Assembly (NCBI GenBank): GCA_049650345.1
Contig: JBARZY010000122.1
Coordinates: 1-64,000 of the forward strand
DNA: 64,000 nt
Direction of reading: 5' to 3'
From: Glaciecola sp049650345
GTDB taxonomy: Bacteria; Pseudomonadota; Gammaproteobacteria; Enterobacterales; Alteromonadaceae
A program made the position numbers and the translations under genes. Below are positions 34,753-44,908 of this stretch, one piece after another (positions within the stretch are counted from its first letter, which is position 1; each line of letters begins with the position of its first letter). The notes beneath the pieces were generated by a model that saw only the letters and a program-made list of their open reading frames with translations, ran no database searches and was not told the DNA's origin.

Positions 34753-37700
34753 ATGCGATTAAAGAAAATCCGACTTGCCGGTTTTAAATCATTTGTTGAT
34801 CCAACTAATATTCCATTTCCTGGTGATATGACCGCCGTTGTTGGGCCGAATGGTTGCGGTAAATCGAATGTGATTGATGCCGTAAGGTGGGTATTAGGCG
34901 AATCGTCGGCTAAAAATTTGCGTGGTGATGCAATGACCGACGTGATATTCAATGGCTCCAGTGCAAGAAAGCCTGTCTCTCAATGTTCCGTTGAATTAGT
35001 GTTTGATAACACCTCGGGACGAATTCAAGGTGAGTTTGCCGCTTTTAATGAAATTTCGGTTAAACGCGTGGTTACCAAAGAGGCAGTGTCGAGTTATTTT
35101 TTGAACAGTAGCAAGTGCCGCCGTCGAGATATTACTGATTTGTTTTTAGGCACGGGATTAGGGCCAAGAAGTTACGCAATAATAGAGCAGGGCATGATCT
35201 CAAAATTGATTGAGTCTAAGCCTCAAGATTTACGTGTATTTATAGAAGAAGCGGCGGGTATTTCTAAATACAAAGAACGACGCAAAGAAACGCAAAATCG
35301 CATTGCACATACCAAAGACAACTTGTTGAGACTAGACGACGTACGCCAAGAGTTAGGCGACCAAATAGGCAAACTAAAACGCCAAGCCGCAGCGGCAACT
35401 CGCTACACAGAACTTAAGCAACAAGAACGCACCTTAAAAGCAGAATTAGCCACAATTAAATGGCTAGCACAAACCAAAGTGATGCAAACCTTAGCCCAAA
35501 GCATTGACGAAAAACAGCTCCAGCTTGATGGCTTAGCGGCTAGTCAGCAAGGTGATGAGTCGGGCTTGCAAGCGCTGCGTAACGACCAATCGGTCATCAA
35601 TCAACAGATTGATGATTTGCAGCAACAACTATTTGCTACGGGTACCGAAATTACAAAACTAGAGCAGTCACAGTTATTTGCTAAAAAACGGTTAAGCCAA
35701 ATACAAACCGAGGTAGAGCAATTAAAACAAGCTGAAAGTACGCACGCTCAAGCGATTGACATCATAGATCAAGAACTCAGCAGTGCTGAATCGCAGTTGC
35801 TCGACAACACTCCACAAAAAGAAATATTAGAAGAACAAGTATTTGAAGTAGAAAACCGTAAATACGACATTGACGAAAAGCTACAAGCATTTAACCGTGA
35901 ACACAAACAACAAGACAACGCATATCACAATAAAAAGCAAGCCCTTCAGCAAAAGCATAGTCAAATACAGCAATCGCTGTCTTTACAGCAGCGCTTAAAT
36001 ACCAGTATTGGTGAGCTTAAAGATGAGCTGCAAGGCTTAACTAGTGATGAACTGAGCATGCTTATCCTTGAAAATAAGCATGCATTGCAGAAAGCTCAAG
36101 TTGAATGCAGTCAACTACAAGAAAACCTCAATGCAGAAATAGCCTTACAACAAGATGCACAATTGGCGTTGCAGCAAAGCAGGCAAAAGCTTACACAGCT
36201 TGAAAATGAACTGTTGGAAGCCAACTCAAAACTTAGTGCCCTGAATAGCATGCATCAGGATAATCAAGATGATGTGGCGCTACTCAATAGCTTTGAACTT
36301 AACAAAGCGGTTCTGGTGTGGCAGCACTTTAAGGTACAAAGCGGTTATGAGCAGGCTTTACAGAGTGTACTGCAAAGTGCTCTGCAAAATATAGAAAACG
36401 CGTATGTGCTGCCATGTTCTCAGCAAGAAATACAGCAGAGAGCATTGCATACTGTGAGTGTAAACATGCCCAGCATATTGTTAGCAAAGGCGTTTACCAC
36501 CCAAAAAAGAGTCAACTCGTTAGCATCGTTTATCAGTAACGATAAGGTTCCTGTATTTACTAACAACATATTGGTGTGCGATACGCCAGAACAAGGTTAC
36601 GAGATGCTGAGTGATATTTCGCCTGAGCAAAGCGTGGTGTGTAAAAATGGCATCATTATTAATCACCATAGTATTATTAGTCCGAAACAATCTAACAATG
36701 CGGTACTTAGGCAAGCCCAGGTTGATTCATTAAATGAACAAATAAAACAACTGCAGCCTATTATCAATACTCATAAAGAACGTGTTGCTGAGCATGAGAC
36801 AACGTGTAGTAACTTTGAGAATACCATTACTGAGCTTAATCTTGCGATTAAGTCGGTAGAAGCTAAATTGCAGACCTGCACCATTGAAGACAAAAATTTA
36901 CAATATCAACAACAACAAACCAGTCAACGCTTGACTAAAATTAACGCTGATATTGAACGCCAACAAACAGAACTTGAGCAAGAAGAAATGGCGCTTGAAT
37001 TACATAACGAACAAGTGGAAGACTTAAGTATTGAGCTTGCAGAGTTTGAGCAAGCTAGAGAAAGTACCACAGTAAAAAGTGAAGCCTTACAAGACCAACA
37101 ACAGCAAATTCAGCAGCAGTACAACCAGTTACAAACGAAGCTGCACGAGCACGCATTGTTATATCAACAATTGCAAAACAGTGTATCGGTGTTGCAACAA
37201 CAACGTGCAAGTAAACAGCAACTCATGACCGACAATGCCGACAAGTTAGCTATGTTACAAGAAGAAGCTGAAGACCTGCTGATGCCAGAACATGAACAAC
37301 AAAGCCGTTTGGCAAGTTTACTTGAACAACAAAGTACCAAACGCGCTGAACAAGCTGAAAAGCGGCTTGTACTGAAAGATATAGAAACCCAAATATCTGA
37401 TATTGAAAAAGGGCAGCATGGGCTCACCAGTAAAATGAATGGCGTAAAAAGCGAAATAGAATCGCTGCGAATACAAAGTGAAAGTGCAAGCGTGAGAGCT
37501 CAGTCATACATTGAACAATTGGGTGAAATGTCGCAATCAATCAAAGATATACTAAACACCCTAGACGACAACGCCAATGAAAAAACATGGCAGGAAGATT
37601 TGGATAAAACTACCGCATCGTTATCGAGATTAGGTGCGGTGAATTTAGCGGCCGTAGATGAATATGAAGAGCAATCGTTAAGAAAGCAGCATTTAGATGC

Positions 37701-38241
37701 ACAAAACGATGATTTAAACAGCGCGCTTGAGACCCTAGAAAATGCCATGCGCAAAATTGACAAAGAAACTAAGTCTCGTTTTAAGAGCACCTTTGACCAA
37801 GTTAACGGCGACCTACAAATGTTGTTCCCCAAAGTGTTTGGCGGTGGTTCTGCTTATCTCGATTTAACGGGCGACGATTTGCTAGATACTGGTGTAACAA
37901 TTATGGCTAGGCCGCCAGGAAAGAAAAATAGTACAATTCATCTATTATCTGGTGGAGAAAAAGCGCTAACCGCATTATCATTAGTATTTGCGATATTTAG
38001 GCTAAATCCAGCACCGTTTTGTTTACTAGACGAGGTAGACGCACCATTGGACGATGCTAACGTAGGGCGATTTTGTCGATTGGTATCAGAAATGTCGCAA
38101 ACAGTACAATTTATATACATTACCCACAATAAAGTGGCAATGGAAATGGCAACACATTTAACCGGTGTAACTATGGCTGAACCAGGTGTTTCTAGAATGG
38201 TTGCGGTAGATATGGAACAAGCATTAGCAATTGCAGAATAA
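34753..38241 (+). CDS. smc: Chromosome segregation ATPase SMC
   Basis: Condensin ATPase that compacts and segregates chromosomes with ScpA/ScpB (not in the window). The head has Walker A GPNGCGKSN near residue 33, the C-terminal signature LLSGGEKALTALSL and Walker B FCLLDEVDAPLDD. Between them are two long coiled coils, very rich in Gln/Glu/Leu, flanking a hinge at about residues 510-640. Length 1162 aa is normal. Presence of SMC rather than MukB is the usual state in Alteromonadales. Divergent from cysZ with a 268-base gap and followed by zipA 19 bases on. Confidence 0.97.
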   Translation: MRLKKIRLAGFKSFVDPTNIPFPGDMTAVVGPNGCGKSNVIDAVRWVLGESSAKNLRGDAMTDVIFNGSSARKPVSQCSVELVFDNTSGRIQGEFAAFNEISVKRVVTKEAVSSYFLNSSKCRRRDITDLFLGTGLGPRSYAIIEQGMISKLIESKPQDLRVFIEEAAGISKYKERRKETQNRIAHTKDNLLRLDDVRQELGDQIGKLKRQAAAATRYTELKQQERTLKAELATIKWLAQTKVMQTLAQSIDEKQLQLDGLAASQQGDESGLQALRNDQSVINQQIDDLQQQLFATGTEITKLEQSQLFAKKRLSQIQTEVEQLKQAESTHAQAIDIIDQELSSAESQLLDNTPQKEILEEQVFEVENRKYDIDEKLQAFNREHKQQDNAYHNKKQALQQKHSQIQQSLSLQQRLNTSIGELKDELQGLTSDELSMLILENKHALQKAQVECSQLQENLNAEIALQQDAQLALQQSRQKLTQLENELLEANSKLSALNSMHQDNQDDVALLNSFELNKAVLVWQHFKVQSGYEQALQSVLQSALQNIENAYVLPCSQQEIQQRALHTVSVNMPSILLAKAFTTQKRVNSLASFISNDKVPVFTNNILVCDTPEQGYEMLSDISPEQSVVCKNGIIINHHSIISPKQSNNAVLRQAQVDSLNEQIKQLQPIINTHKERVAEHETTCSNFENTITELNLAIKSVEAKLQTCTIEDKNLQYQQQQTSQRLTKINADIERQQTELEQEEMALELHNEQVEDLSIELAEFEQARESTTVKSEALQDQQQQIQQQYNQLQTKLHEHALLYQQLQNSVSVLQQQRASKQQLMTDNADKLAMLQEEAEDLLMPEHEQQSRLASLLEQQSTKRAEQAEKRLVLKDIETQISDIEKGQHGLTSKMNGVKSEIESLRIQSESASVRAQSYIEQLGEMSQSIKDILNTLDDNANEKTWQEDLDKTTASLSRLGAVNLAAVDEYEEQSLRKQHLDAQNDDLNSALETLENAMRKIDKETKSRFKSTFDQVNGDLQMLFPKVFGGGSAYLDLTGDDLLDTGVTIMARPPGKKNSTIHLLSGGEKALTALSLVFAIFRLNPAPFCLLDEVDAPLDDANVGRFCRLVSEMSQTVQFIYITHNKVAMEMATHLTGVTMAEPGVSRMVAVDMEQALAIAE

Positions 38242-38260
38242 ATAAAAATATAGGGCAATA

Positions 38261-39832
38261 ATGCAACAAGAAATTCGATTTACATTGTTTATTATAGGGA
38301 TCGCCATTATTGGCGGTGTTTTGCTGCATGGTATATGGACTATCCGCAAAAATGCCAAAAAAACCAAGCGTACCAGTTTTGAGTCGCAAAACTGGGAGCC
38401 CGGTTTTGATCATGAGGATGACATTGAATCTGACAACCCGTATTACGACGATGTTGGCGTTAGTAAAGCAAGAGTGGTGGTGAATCCAGTATCATCTGCA
38501 CCTAAAACACAAGCAGATAGTGTAGATAGTGCGGACCTTGCTAGTATGAATGAATCAGAGATAGAAACTGAACAAACCGACCGCCTTTATACCGAAGACG
38601 TTAATTTAGCTGAAGCTGTGTCTTCTGATTCCCTTGATACGGTGAATGTATCTTCTGGTGATGCCACCCAAGATGCTGAACAGCAGATAGTCGATAATGT
38701 TGAAATAAACACAGACGACTCGCTGAAAGAAGTAACGGGTTTTGATGAAGAACAAACGCCTGAAGATACACCAAAGGTGAGCGCGGCTCCAATGTATTCA
38801 AATGTGGTGACACAACCCAAGCCTGAGTTTACGCGTCATGTTAATCATAGCGACAGTGGCGTTGATAACATCGGTACACCGCCAGAGTTCTTATTGAAGA
38901 AAAACGACATGCAAGTTGACGCCACTGAGCACCAAGCCATTGATGCCAATACAAGCGCGCTAAACGACACACAAAGTGGTATGAACAATATTTCCAATTA
39001 TTCATCAGAACAAGCAAGCGCAGAGCAAGTCTCGCAAACTACTATTGATGTTAACAAAACTAACGAAGATTTTTCGTTAGATGTGCAATCAGGTCCCAGC
39101 GAAAAACCGCTTGATGCGCCTAAAAAGAAAGGAGTTGAAAAAGAGTTGAGTTTTGCACAACAAGCGAAGCGTTTTGTAACGCGAGGCAGGAAATCAAGTA
39201 ACGATAAGAAACGCAAGGAGCCGGTAATTAAACATACACAAGAAGATCAGATGTTAATTGACTTTGACACAGCTGACCAGACTAAAGAAAAGAAAGTGGT
39301 AACCGAAACCCAATTATCATTTATTGATGATTATGAGTCTGATACCACCGAACAAGTTAATAGCACGAGTAGTACTGAGAACAACGACAAAGCGGCTTAT
39401 ACTGGAGAGCCTGAAGTATTGGTACTCAATGTACGTGCAGCAAACGATAAGCCCATTGAAGGTGCAGCCTTATTGCCTATGCTACTCACCTTAGGGTTTA
39501 AGTTTGGCGAGCATGATATTTTTCACCGTCATGTTAACACCAACGGAACAGGGCCAATCTTGTTTAGCTTAACTAATATGTTAAAACCGGGTGTGTTTGA
39601 TATTGATAATATAGAAAATTTCAGCACATTAGGTGTGTCATTATTTATGATGCTACCGACAGAGGGTGACGCGCAGCAAGTCTTTAATATGATGCACAAC
39701 GCTGCTCGCAAGCTATCTGAAGAATTTGACTGCCGTATACTCGACGCAAACAAAGTGGCATTAAGCAAACAAAGCTTACAACAATATATTGAGCGTATTC
39801 GTGAATTTGAACGCAAACGTATGAGTCGCTAA
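38261..39832 (+). CDS. zipA: Cell division protein ZipA
   Basis: Tethers FtsZ to the inner membrane early in division. An N-terminal membrane helix (LFIIGIAIIGGVLLHGIWTI) is followed by a short basic patch, then an exceptionally long linker of about 330 residues rich in Asp, Glu, Ser and Thr, and the C-terminal FtsZ-binding domain (PEVLVLNVRAANDKPIEGAAL ... HRHVNTNGTGPILFSLTNML). At 523 aa it is much longer than E. coli ZipA (328 aa); the excess is all linker. A basic stretch (RGRKSSNDKKRK) interrupts the linker. Flanked by smc and ligA. Confidence 0.95.
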   Translation: MQQEIRFTLFIIGIAIIGGVLLHGIWTIRKNAKKTKRTSFESQNWEPGFDHEDDIESDNPYYDDVGVSKARVVVNPVSSAPKTQADSVDSADLASMNESEIETEQTDRLYTEDVNLAEAVSSDSLDTVNVSSGDATQDAEQQIVDNVEINTDDSLKEVTGFDEEQTPEDTPKVSAAPMYSNVVTQPKPEFTRHVNHSDSGVDNIGTPPEFLLKKNDMQVDATEHQAIDANTSALNDTQSGMNNISNYSSEQASAEQVSQTTIDVNKTNEDFSLDVQSGPSEKPLDAPKKKGVEKELSFAQQAKRFVTRGRKSSNDKKRKEPVIKHTQEDQMLIDFDTADQTKEKKVVTETQLSFIDDYESDTTEQVNSTSSTENNDKAAYTGEPEVLVLNVRAANDKPIEGAALLPMLLTLGFKFGEHDIFHRHVNTNGTGPILFSLTNMLKPGVFDIDNIENFSTLGVSLFMMLPTEGDAQQVFNMMHNAARKLSEEFDCRILDANKVALSKQSLQQYIERIREFERKRMSR

Positions 39833-39886
39833 TTATTGTTTATACCGTTAAATAAGTCCGTTATTACCCAAAGAAGTACGTAATTT

Positions 39887-41914
39887 ATGACCGCCAATAC
39901 TGCCATTGCTGAGCAAATTGAAGCTCTAAAAACTAGCCTTGAGGATTACAATTATCAGTATTACGTGCTTGATAATCCAAGTGTCCCCGATGCCGAATAT
40001 GACCGCGTTCTACAGCAACTTATTGCACTTGAAACAGCTAATCCAACACTAAAAACAAGTGATTCACCTAGCCAAAAAGTAGGTGGAAAAGCCTTGGCTA
40101 AGTTTGACCAAGTTGAACATGAAATTCCAATGTTGTCGCTGGATAACGGTTTTGATGATACTGATTTAAACGCTTTTGAAACACGTGTTAAAGATCGCAT
40201 TAATAGCCTTGATACCATTGAATTTGCTTGCGAGCCTAAATTAGATGGTTTAGCGGTATCGGTACTATATGAAAACGGTGTACTGAAACAAGCCGCGACG
40301 CGTGGTGATGGCCGTGTGGGTGAAAACATCACCGAGAATGTCAAAACGATTGCCAACATTCCTTTGCGACTTCGTGGTAATGATATTCCTACGCGTTTAG
40401 AAGTACGTGGTGAAGTATTTATGCCAAAACAAGGTTTTGAGAGCTTAAACGAACAGCAAAAGGCAAAAGGCGAAAAAGTATTTGCCAATCCACGTAACGC
40501 AGCCGCTGGTAGTCTTCGCCAGCTAGATTCCAAAATTACCGCGGCAAGACCATTATTGATGTACGCCTATTCAGTTGGCGTGCTTGAAGGCGGTGCAATT
40601 AGCCAAGCCGAAACTCACAGTGAAAGACTTGCTTGCTTAGCCGATTTAGGGTTGCCCTTGTGCAGTGAGTTAACGGTAGTTAAGGGTGCCAATCAATGCA
40701 TTGATTATTTTAGAAAAATTGGCGAGCAACGCAATAGCTTGAGCTACGACATAGACGGAGTGGTATTTAAAGTAAACAATCTGGTATTACAACAACGCTT
40801 AGGTTTTGTGGCCAAGGCGCCGCGCTGGGCGATGGCACAAAAGTTTCCTGCACAAGAGGAAATGACGCGCTTGAACGATGTTGAGTTTCAAGTAGGCCGG
40901 ACTGGCGCAATTACGCCAGTGGCAAGGCTTGAACCTGTATTTGTTGGGGGCGTGACCGTATCAAATGCGACCTTGCACAACCAAGACGAAGTTGCGCGCT
41001 TGGGCGTTAAAATTGGCGATACAGTTGTGATTCGACGTGCCGGTGACGTGATCCCGCAAATTGTCTCAGTAGTTATGGCTAATCGTGGTGACGATGCCAA
41101 AAATATTGTTTTTCCTACCCAATGCCCAGAATGTGATTCTCATGTTGAACGCATCGACAGCGAAGCGGTAATGCGCTGCACAGGTGGCTTGGTATGTGGT
41201 GCGCAACGCAAACAAGCGATAAAACATTTTGCATCGCGCAAAGCGTTTGATATAGATGGTTTGGGAGACAAAATTGTAGAACAATTGGTAGATGAAAAGC
41301 TCATTAATGATCCCTCTGACATTTTCAATTTAAGCTTGTCACAACTGGTGTCACTTGACCGTTTTGCCGATAAATCAGCGGTTAATTTGTTAAGGGCTAT
41401 CGATATCGCAAAAGCGACAACGCTGCCGAAATTTCTATACTCATTGGGCATACGCGAGGTGGGTGAAGCCACTGCACGCAATTTAGCGATGCACTTTATG
41501 ACCTTACCTGCGGTAATGTCAGCAAACGAAGAGCGATTGCAAGAGGTACCTGATGTAGGAGCAATAGTCGCTACCCATATTTATGAATTTTTTAACGAGC
41601 CAGCCAATACCGCTATTATCGACAAATTGCTTGAAGCGGGCATAAATTGGCCTGATATTGCACCGCCTTCGCAAGATCAACAGCCTTTCGCAGGCAAAAC
41701 TGTCGTGCTTACCGGTACTTTGCAGCAAATGGGTCGCGCTGAAGCAAAAACGAAACTACAAGATTTAGGTGCGAAAGTATCGGGCAGTATTTCTGCTAAA
41801 ACTGATTTATTAGTAGCGGGAGAAAAAGCCGGATCTAAACTACAAAAGGCCAGCGATTTAGGCATAGAAACTTGGGACGAAGCGCAGTTTATTGCGTATT
41901 TACAATCTTTGTAG
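39887..41914 (+). CDS. ligA: NAD-dependent DNA ligase LigA
   Basis: Seals nicks during replication and repair using NAD. N-terminal Ia domain, then adenylation domain with catalytic Lys118 in EPKLDGLAVS, OB fold, a Cys4 zinc finger (CPECDSHVERIDSEAVMRC and CGAQRK), helix-hairpin-helix repeats (IREVGEATARNLA, QEVPDVGAIVA) and a C-terminal BRCT domain (GKTVVLTGTLQQMGRAEAK). 675 aa, essentially equal to E. coli. Follows zipA by 54 bases, as in many gammaproteobacteria. Confidence 0.97.
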   Translation: MTANTAIAEQIEALKTSLEDYNYQYYVLDNPSVPDAEYDRVLQQLIALETANPTLKTSDSPSQKVGGKALAKFDQVEHEIPMLSLDNGFDDTDLNAFETRVKDRINSLDTIEFACEPKLDGLAVSVLYENGVLKQAATRGDGRVGENITENVKTIANIPLRLRGNDIPTRLEVRGEVFMPKQGFESLNEQQKAKGEKVFANPRNAAAGSLRQLDSKITAARPLLMYAYSVGVLEGGAISQAETHSERLACLADLGLPLCSELTVVKGANQCIDYFRKIGEQRNSLSYDIDGVVFKVNNLVLQQRLGFVAKAPRWAMAQKFPAQEEMTRLNDVEFQVGRTGAITPVARLEPVFVGGVTVSNATLHNQDEVARLGVKIGDTVVIRRAGDVIPQIVSVVMANRGDDAKNIVFPTQCPECDSHVERIDSEAVMRCTGGLVCGAQRKQAIKHFASRKAFDIDGLGDKIVEQLVDEKLINDPSDIFNLSLSQLVSLDRFADKSAVNLLRAIDIAKATTLPKFLYSLGIREVGEATARNLAMHFMTLPAVMSANEERLQEVPDVGAIVATHIYEFFNEPANTAIIDKLLEAGINWPDIAPPSQDQQPFAGKTVVLTGTLQQMGRAEAKTKLQDLGAKVSGSISAKTDLLVAGEKAGSKLQKASDLGIETWDEAQFIAYLQSL

Positions 41915-41942
41915 CACAAGCCAACTAATACACGTAATTGTG

Positions 41943-42455
41943 CTATTTATTGGCTTTTCGTTGTTGCCATGCTTTTGCTACTGACCAACGCCACACCCAA
42001 TCTAAACCAAAGTAGCCAATTGCCCCTGCAACTACCGAGCATATTGCGCAACCTAATATGAAAGCCGGGCCAATGGTTGAAACTGACTGTGCGAGCCAAG
42101 CCCAACTTAATTGCATCTCAAAACTTATCATTTCGGTCCCAAGTACAGTACTACCTACCAAATAAGCCACGTAGAATATAGGCGGCATAGTCAAAGGATT
42201 GGTTATCCATACAGTTGCTACCGATAGGGGTAAATTTACGCGCAAAGGAATGGCCGTTGCCGCCGACAATATCATCTGAAAGGGCACAGGCCAAAAAGCA
42301 AAAAACAAACCTATACCGAAAGCCCCCTTTGCTGAGCGCCGATTGAGATGCCATAAATTGGGATCGTGCAATAACTTGCCAAACATCTTTAATGACTTGT
42401 GTGACCTGACCGTATTGTGATCAGGCAAGAAACGTCGAATAAATTTTTTCGGCAT
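41943..42455 (-). CDS. DUF2062 family membrane protein
   Basis: 170-aa protein of DUF2062. The conserved LHDPNLWHLNRRSAKGAFGIGLFFAFWPVPFQM block is at residues 28-60, followed by PLSVATVWITNPLTMPPIFYVAYLVGS and a final membrane segment. Three or four membrane helices. Function unknown; the family often lies near comEC. Its 5' end is about 30 bases from the divergent comEC start, so the promoters of both genes must overlap. Convergent with ligA. Confidence 0.92.
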   Translation of the reverse strand: MPKKFIRRFLPDHNTVRSHKSLKMFGKLLHDPNLWHLNRRSAKGAFGIGLFFAFWPVPFQMILSAATAIPLRVNLPLSVATVWITNPLTMPPIFYVAYLVGSTVLGTEMISFEMQLSWAWLAQSVSTIGPAFILGCAICSVVAGAIGYFGLDWVWRWSVAKAWQQRKANK

Positions 42456-42485
42456 AATAAACGTTGCTTAATAGAGTTCCAATTA

Positions 42486-44819
42486 ATGACATTTACTGAA
42501 AAGACAATGTGTGGTTTTGTCTCGGTTTTTTTGTCCAGCGCATTATGGCCTAGTTTACCGCCAATTTCACTCATTGCGTGGTGTTCTTTGGTATTATTTT
42601 TTGCTTTATTGGTATATTTATCGACCAATCAAAGACGGGCTTTACTAGCATGGCCTATTGGTATCGCATGTGGGGCTGGCTGGGCGGTTGTGGTTGCTCA
42701 TATGTATTTAACATGGCAAGTACCGCCAGCCTTGTTTTATAAAAATGTCATAGTGCAAGGCACAGTAAGCAGTTTAATGCCCGCTCACTCAACACCCAAT
42801 ACTTCTGTATCGTTTATCCTCAAGGTTGATACAGCGGGTATGCAGAATTTGCGGTTTTCACCCAAAATAAGAGTGTCTTGGTTTATGCCAAGTTTGCATT
42901 TACAGCAAGGCCAGCGTGTACGGTTGTTTGTCAATCTTAAGCCGCCTGTGGGTTTAGCGAATCGGCATGGTTTTCATTTTCAAACATGGCTGGCAAGCCA
43001 AAACATTGCGGCTCTTGCTTATGTTAAGTCGAGCCCTTCAAATTATATTATTCAGCGCGAGATAAGCTGGCGCCAGTCACTGGTTAACAAACTTCAAAAT
43101 AGCGAACTTAGTCATAAACACTGGATTGCCGCATTAACCTACGCCGACCGCAGTGGCTTTACAGACGCTAATTGGTCGCTACTGCAAAATACGGCAACGG
43201 CGCATTTATTTGCGATATCGGGCATGCACTTAGGCTTGGTGTTTGCATTAGTGTTAGGCTTACTAAAGTGTGTGTTGTTGCTTGCACCCAACTCGCTTAC
43301 CTTTCAGCAACGTATACTGAAATGGAAAATAATGCTACTTGCATTATTGTGTTGTGGTGTTTATGCATGGTTGGCTGGCTTTCAAGTGCCTGTGCTACGG
43401 GCCTTATGCAGTGTGATATTGATAGTGTTATGCGCGATTAAACACATACATTGGCGTTTATCTAGTTATCTATTATGTTTATTAACGCTGTTCTGTGTGT
43501 GTTTTCCATATGCGCATTTAAGCGTCAGTTATTGGTTTAGTTTTGGTGCAGTGTTGCTTATATTTTTGTTTTTATGGCGATTTCCTGCTGCCCAACAAGC
43601 CAGTTTATGGCAAAAAGTGAAGTATGTTATTGCACTGCAACTATTTTTGTCTTTTTGCATGCTGCCTATTACTTTGTTTACCTTTAATATGGTGCCTATT
43701 GTTGGCGTTTTTGCCAATTTGCTTATGATCCCCTTTGTCAGTTTTGTGCTAGTTCCCAGTTGCTTATTTGTGGCAGTGATGAGCATGATTTTTACCGACG
43801 TCGCTTGGTTATGGACTGCGCTAAACACCCTGTTCATATACAGTATTAGCATATTGACATTATTTGACCGTGTTGATGTGGTATCAAGCACTGCATGGAA
43901 CGTTAAACTATGGCAGTTGGTTGCGCTTGCTGTGTTAATGCTGATAATAACTTTACCTCGTTGGCCGCACAAAAGACCGCTAATGATAATCTTAATTAGT
44001 CTCTATTTGCTCACCTTGGGCCCTATTTATTATTTTCGTGGCCATTACATGCAACCACATTGGCAGCTTTTTGTATTTGATGTGGGTCAGGGATCAGCGA
44101 TGGTAATTCAAAAGCAGGGTCGGTTTATTATATATGATACCGGTGCAAAACCTGCCCAGGGAATAAGCATGGCTAAACGGGTATTGTTACCTTTTTTTGA
44201 ACACCAATATAATCCGAAAATTGATAAGCTGATCCTTAGCCATCTCGACAATGATCATGCGGGCGGTGCTACCGAATTAATAGAATTTTTAAATATTGAT
44301 AGTATTATTTCGCCCGCAGATGGCTGCAATACACCGCATCAATTTATCTGGCAAGGATTGATATTTGAGATCCTATGGCCGCTATCGCCGCAAAGCGGAG
44401 AACAAAATAATCACAGTTGTGTGATTAGAGTAAGCGATGGTAAGCACAGCGTGTTATTGTCAGGCGATATTGAAGGCGCTGCTGAAACTGCGTTATTGCG
44501 CCAGTATGTAAACGATGATGTAAATACCTTAGCTTCCACCATTTTAATTGCTCCGCATCATGGCAGCAGTACCTCATCGAGTAACGCTTTTGTTAAAGCC
44601 GTAAATGCGCAGCATGTGATATTTTCAGCAGGGTTTGCAAATCGCTGGCAATTTCCCCATGCGGGAGTGTTGATGCGATATAAACGCACTCATGCAAAAA
44701 CGCTAACAACAGGTACAAGCGGCCAAATCACGTTCACTTTTACACCGCACCACTATGAGGTGTCACAGTATCGAGAGCATGAATACAAGCGCTGGCATTA
44801 TGCAACACCAGCACGTTAA
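42486..44819 (+). CDS. comEC: ComEC/Rec2 DNA-uptake channel protein
   Basis: Inner-membrane channel for transforming single-stranded DNA (E. coli YcaI). Several N-terminal membrane segments, an OB-like DUF4131 region, the competence domain with AISGMHLGLVF, and a C-terminal metallo-beta-lactamase domain (VFDVGQGSAMVIQ, ILSHLDNDHAGG, LIAPHHGSSTSS) that is thought to degrade the non-transported strand. I start at ATG 42486 (777 aa); an ATG at 42417 would overlap the divergent DUF2062 gene. The neighbouring msbA-lpxK order is that of E. coli. Presence suggests potential natural competence if pili and ComEA exist elsewhere. Confidence 0.93.
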   Translation: MTFTEKTMCGFVSVFLSSALWPSLPPISLIAWCSLVLFFALLVYLSTNQRRALLAWPIGIACGAGWAVVVAHMYLTWQVPPALFYKNVIVQGTVSSLMPAHSTPNTSVSFILKVDTAGMQNLRFSPKIRVSWFMPSLHLQQGQRVRLFVNLKPPVGLANRHGFHFQTWLASQNIAALAYVKSSPSNYIIQREISWRQSLVNKLQNSELSHKHWIAALTYADRSGFTDANWSLLQNTATAHLFAISGMHLGLVFALVLGLLKCVLLLAPNSLTFQQRILKWKIMLLALLCCGVYAWLAGFQVPVLRALCSVILIVLCAIKHIHWRLSSYLLCLLTLFCVCFPYAHLSVSYWFSFGAVLLIFLFLWRFPAAQQASLWQKVKYVIALQLFLSFCMLPITLFTFNMVPIVGVFANLLMIPFVSFVLVPSCLFVAVMSMIFTDVAWLWTALNTLFIYSISILTLFDRVDVVSSTAWNVKLWQLVALAVLMLIITLPRWPHKRPLMIILISLYLLTLGPIYYFRGHYMQPHWQLFVFDVGQGSAMVIQKQGRFIIYDTGAKPAQGISMAKRVLLPFFEHQYNPKIDKLILSHLDNDHAGGATELIEFLNIDSIISPADGCNTPHQFIWQGLIFEILWPLSPQSGEQNNHSCVIRVSDGKHSVLLSGDIEGAAETALLRQYVNDDVNTLASTILIAPHHGSSTSSSNAFVKAVNAQHVIFSAGFANRWQFPHAGVLMRYKRTHAKTLTTGTSGQITFTFTPHHYEVSQYREHEYKRWHYATPAR

Positions 44820-44908
44820 CCTCGCCCACACCAGTTACACTAATAATTTCGTGTATCTAGCGGTAATTTAGGTAGAATATAGAGAATTGATGGAGTTATT
44901 CACTGTAT

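Noticed and set aside
35400..37700. Repeated CAACAA/CAGCAA tracts in smc as DNA repeats
   Set aside because: They reflect Gln-rich coiled coil coding and are not regular repeats.
39961..40533. 190-aa antisense open frame inside ligA
   Set aside because: Shadow of ligA adenylation domain codons.
43529..43972. 147-aa antisense open frame inside comEC
   Set aside because: Shadow of hydrophobic comEC segments, no start signal.
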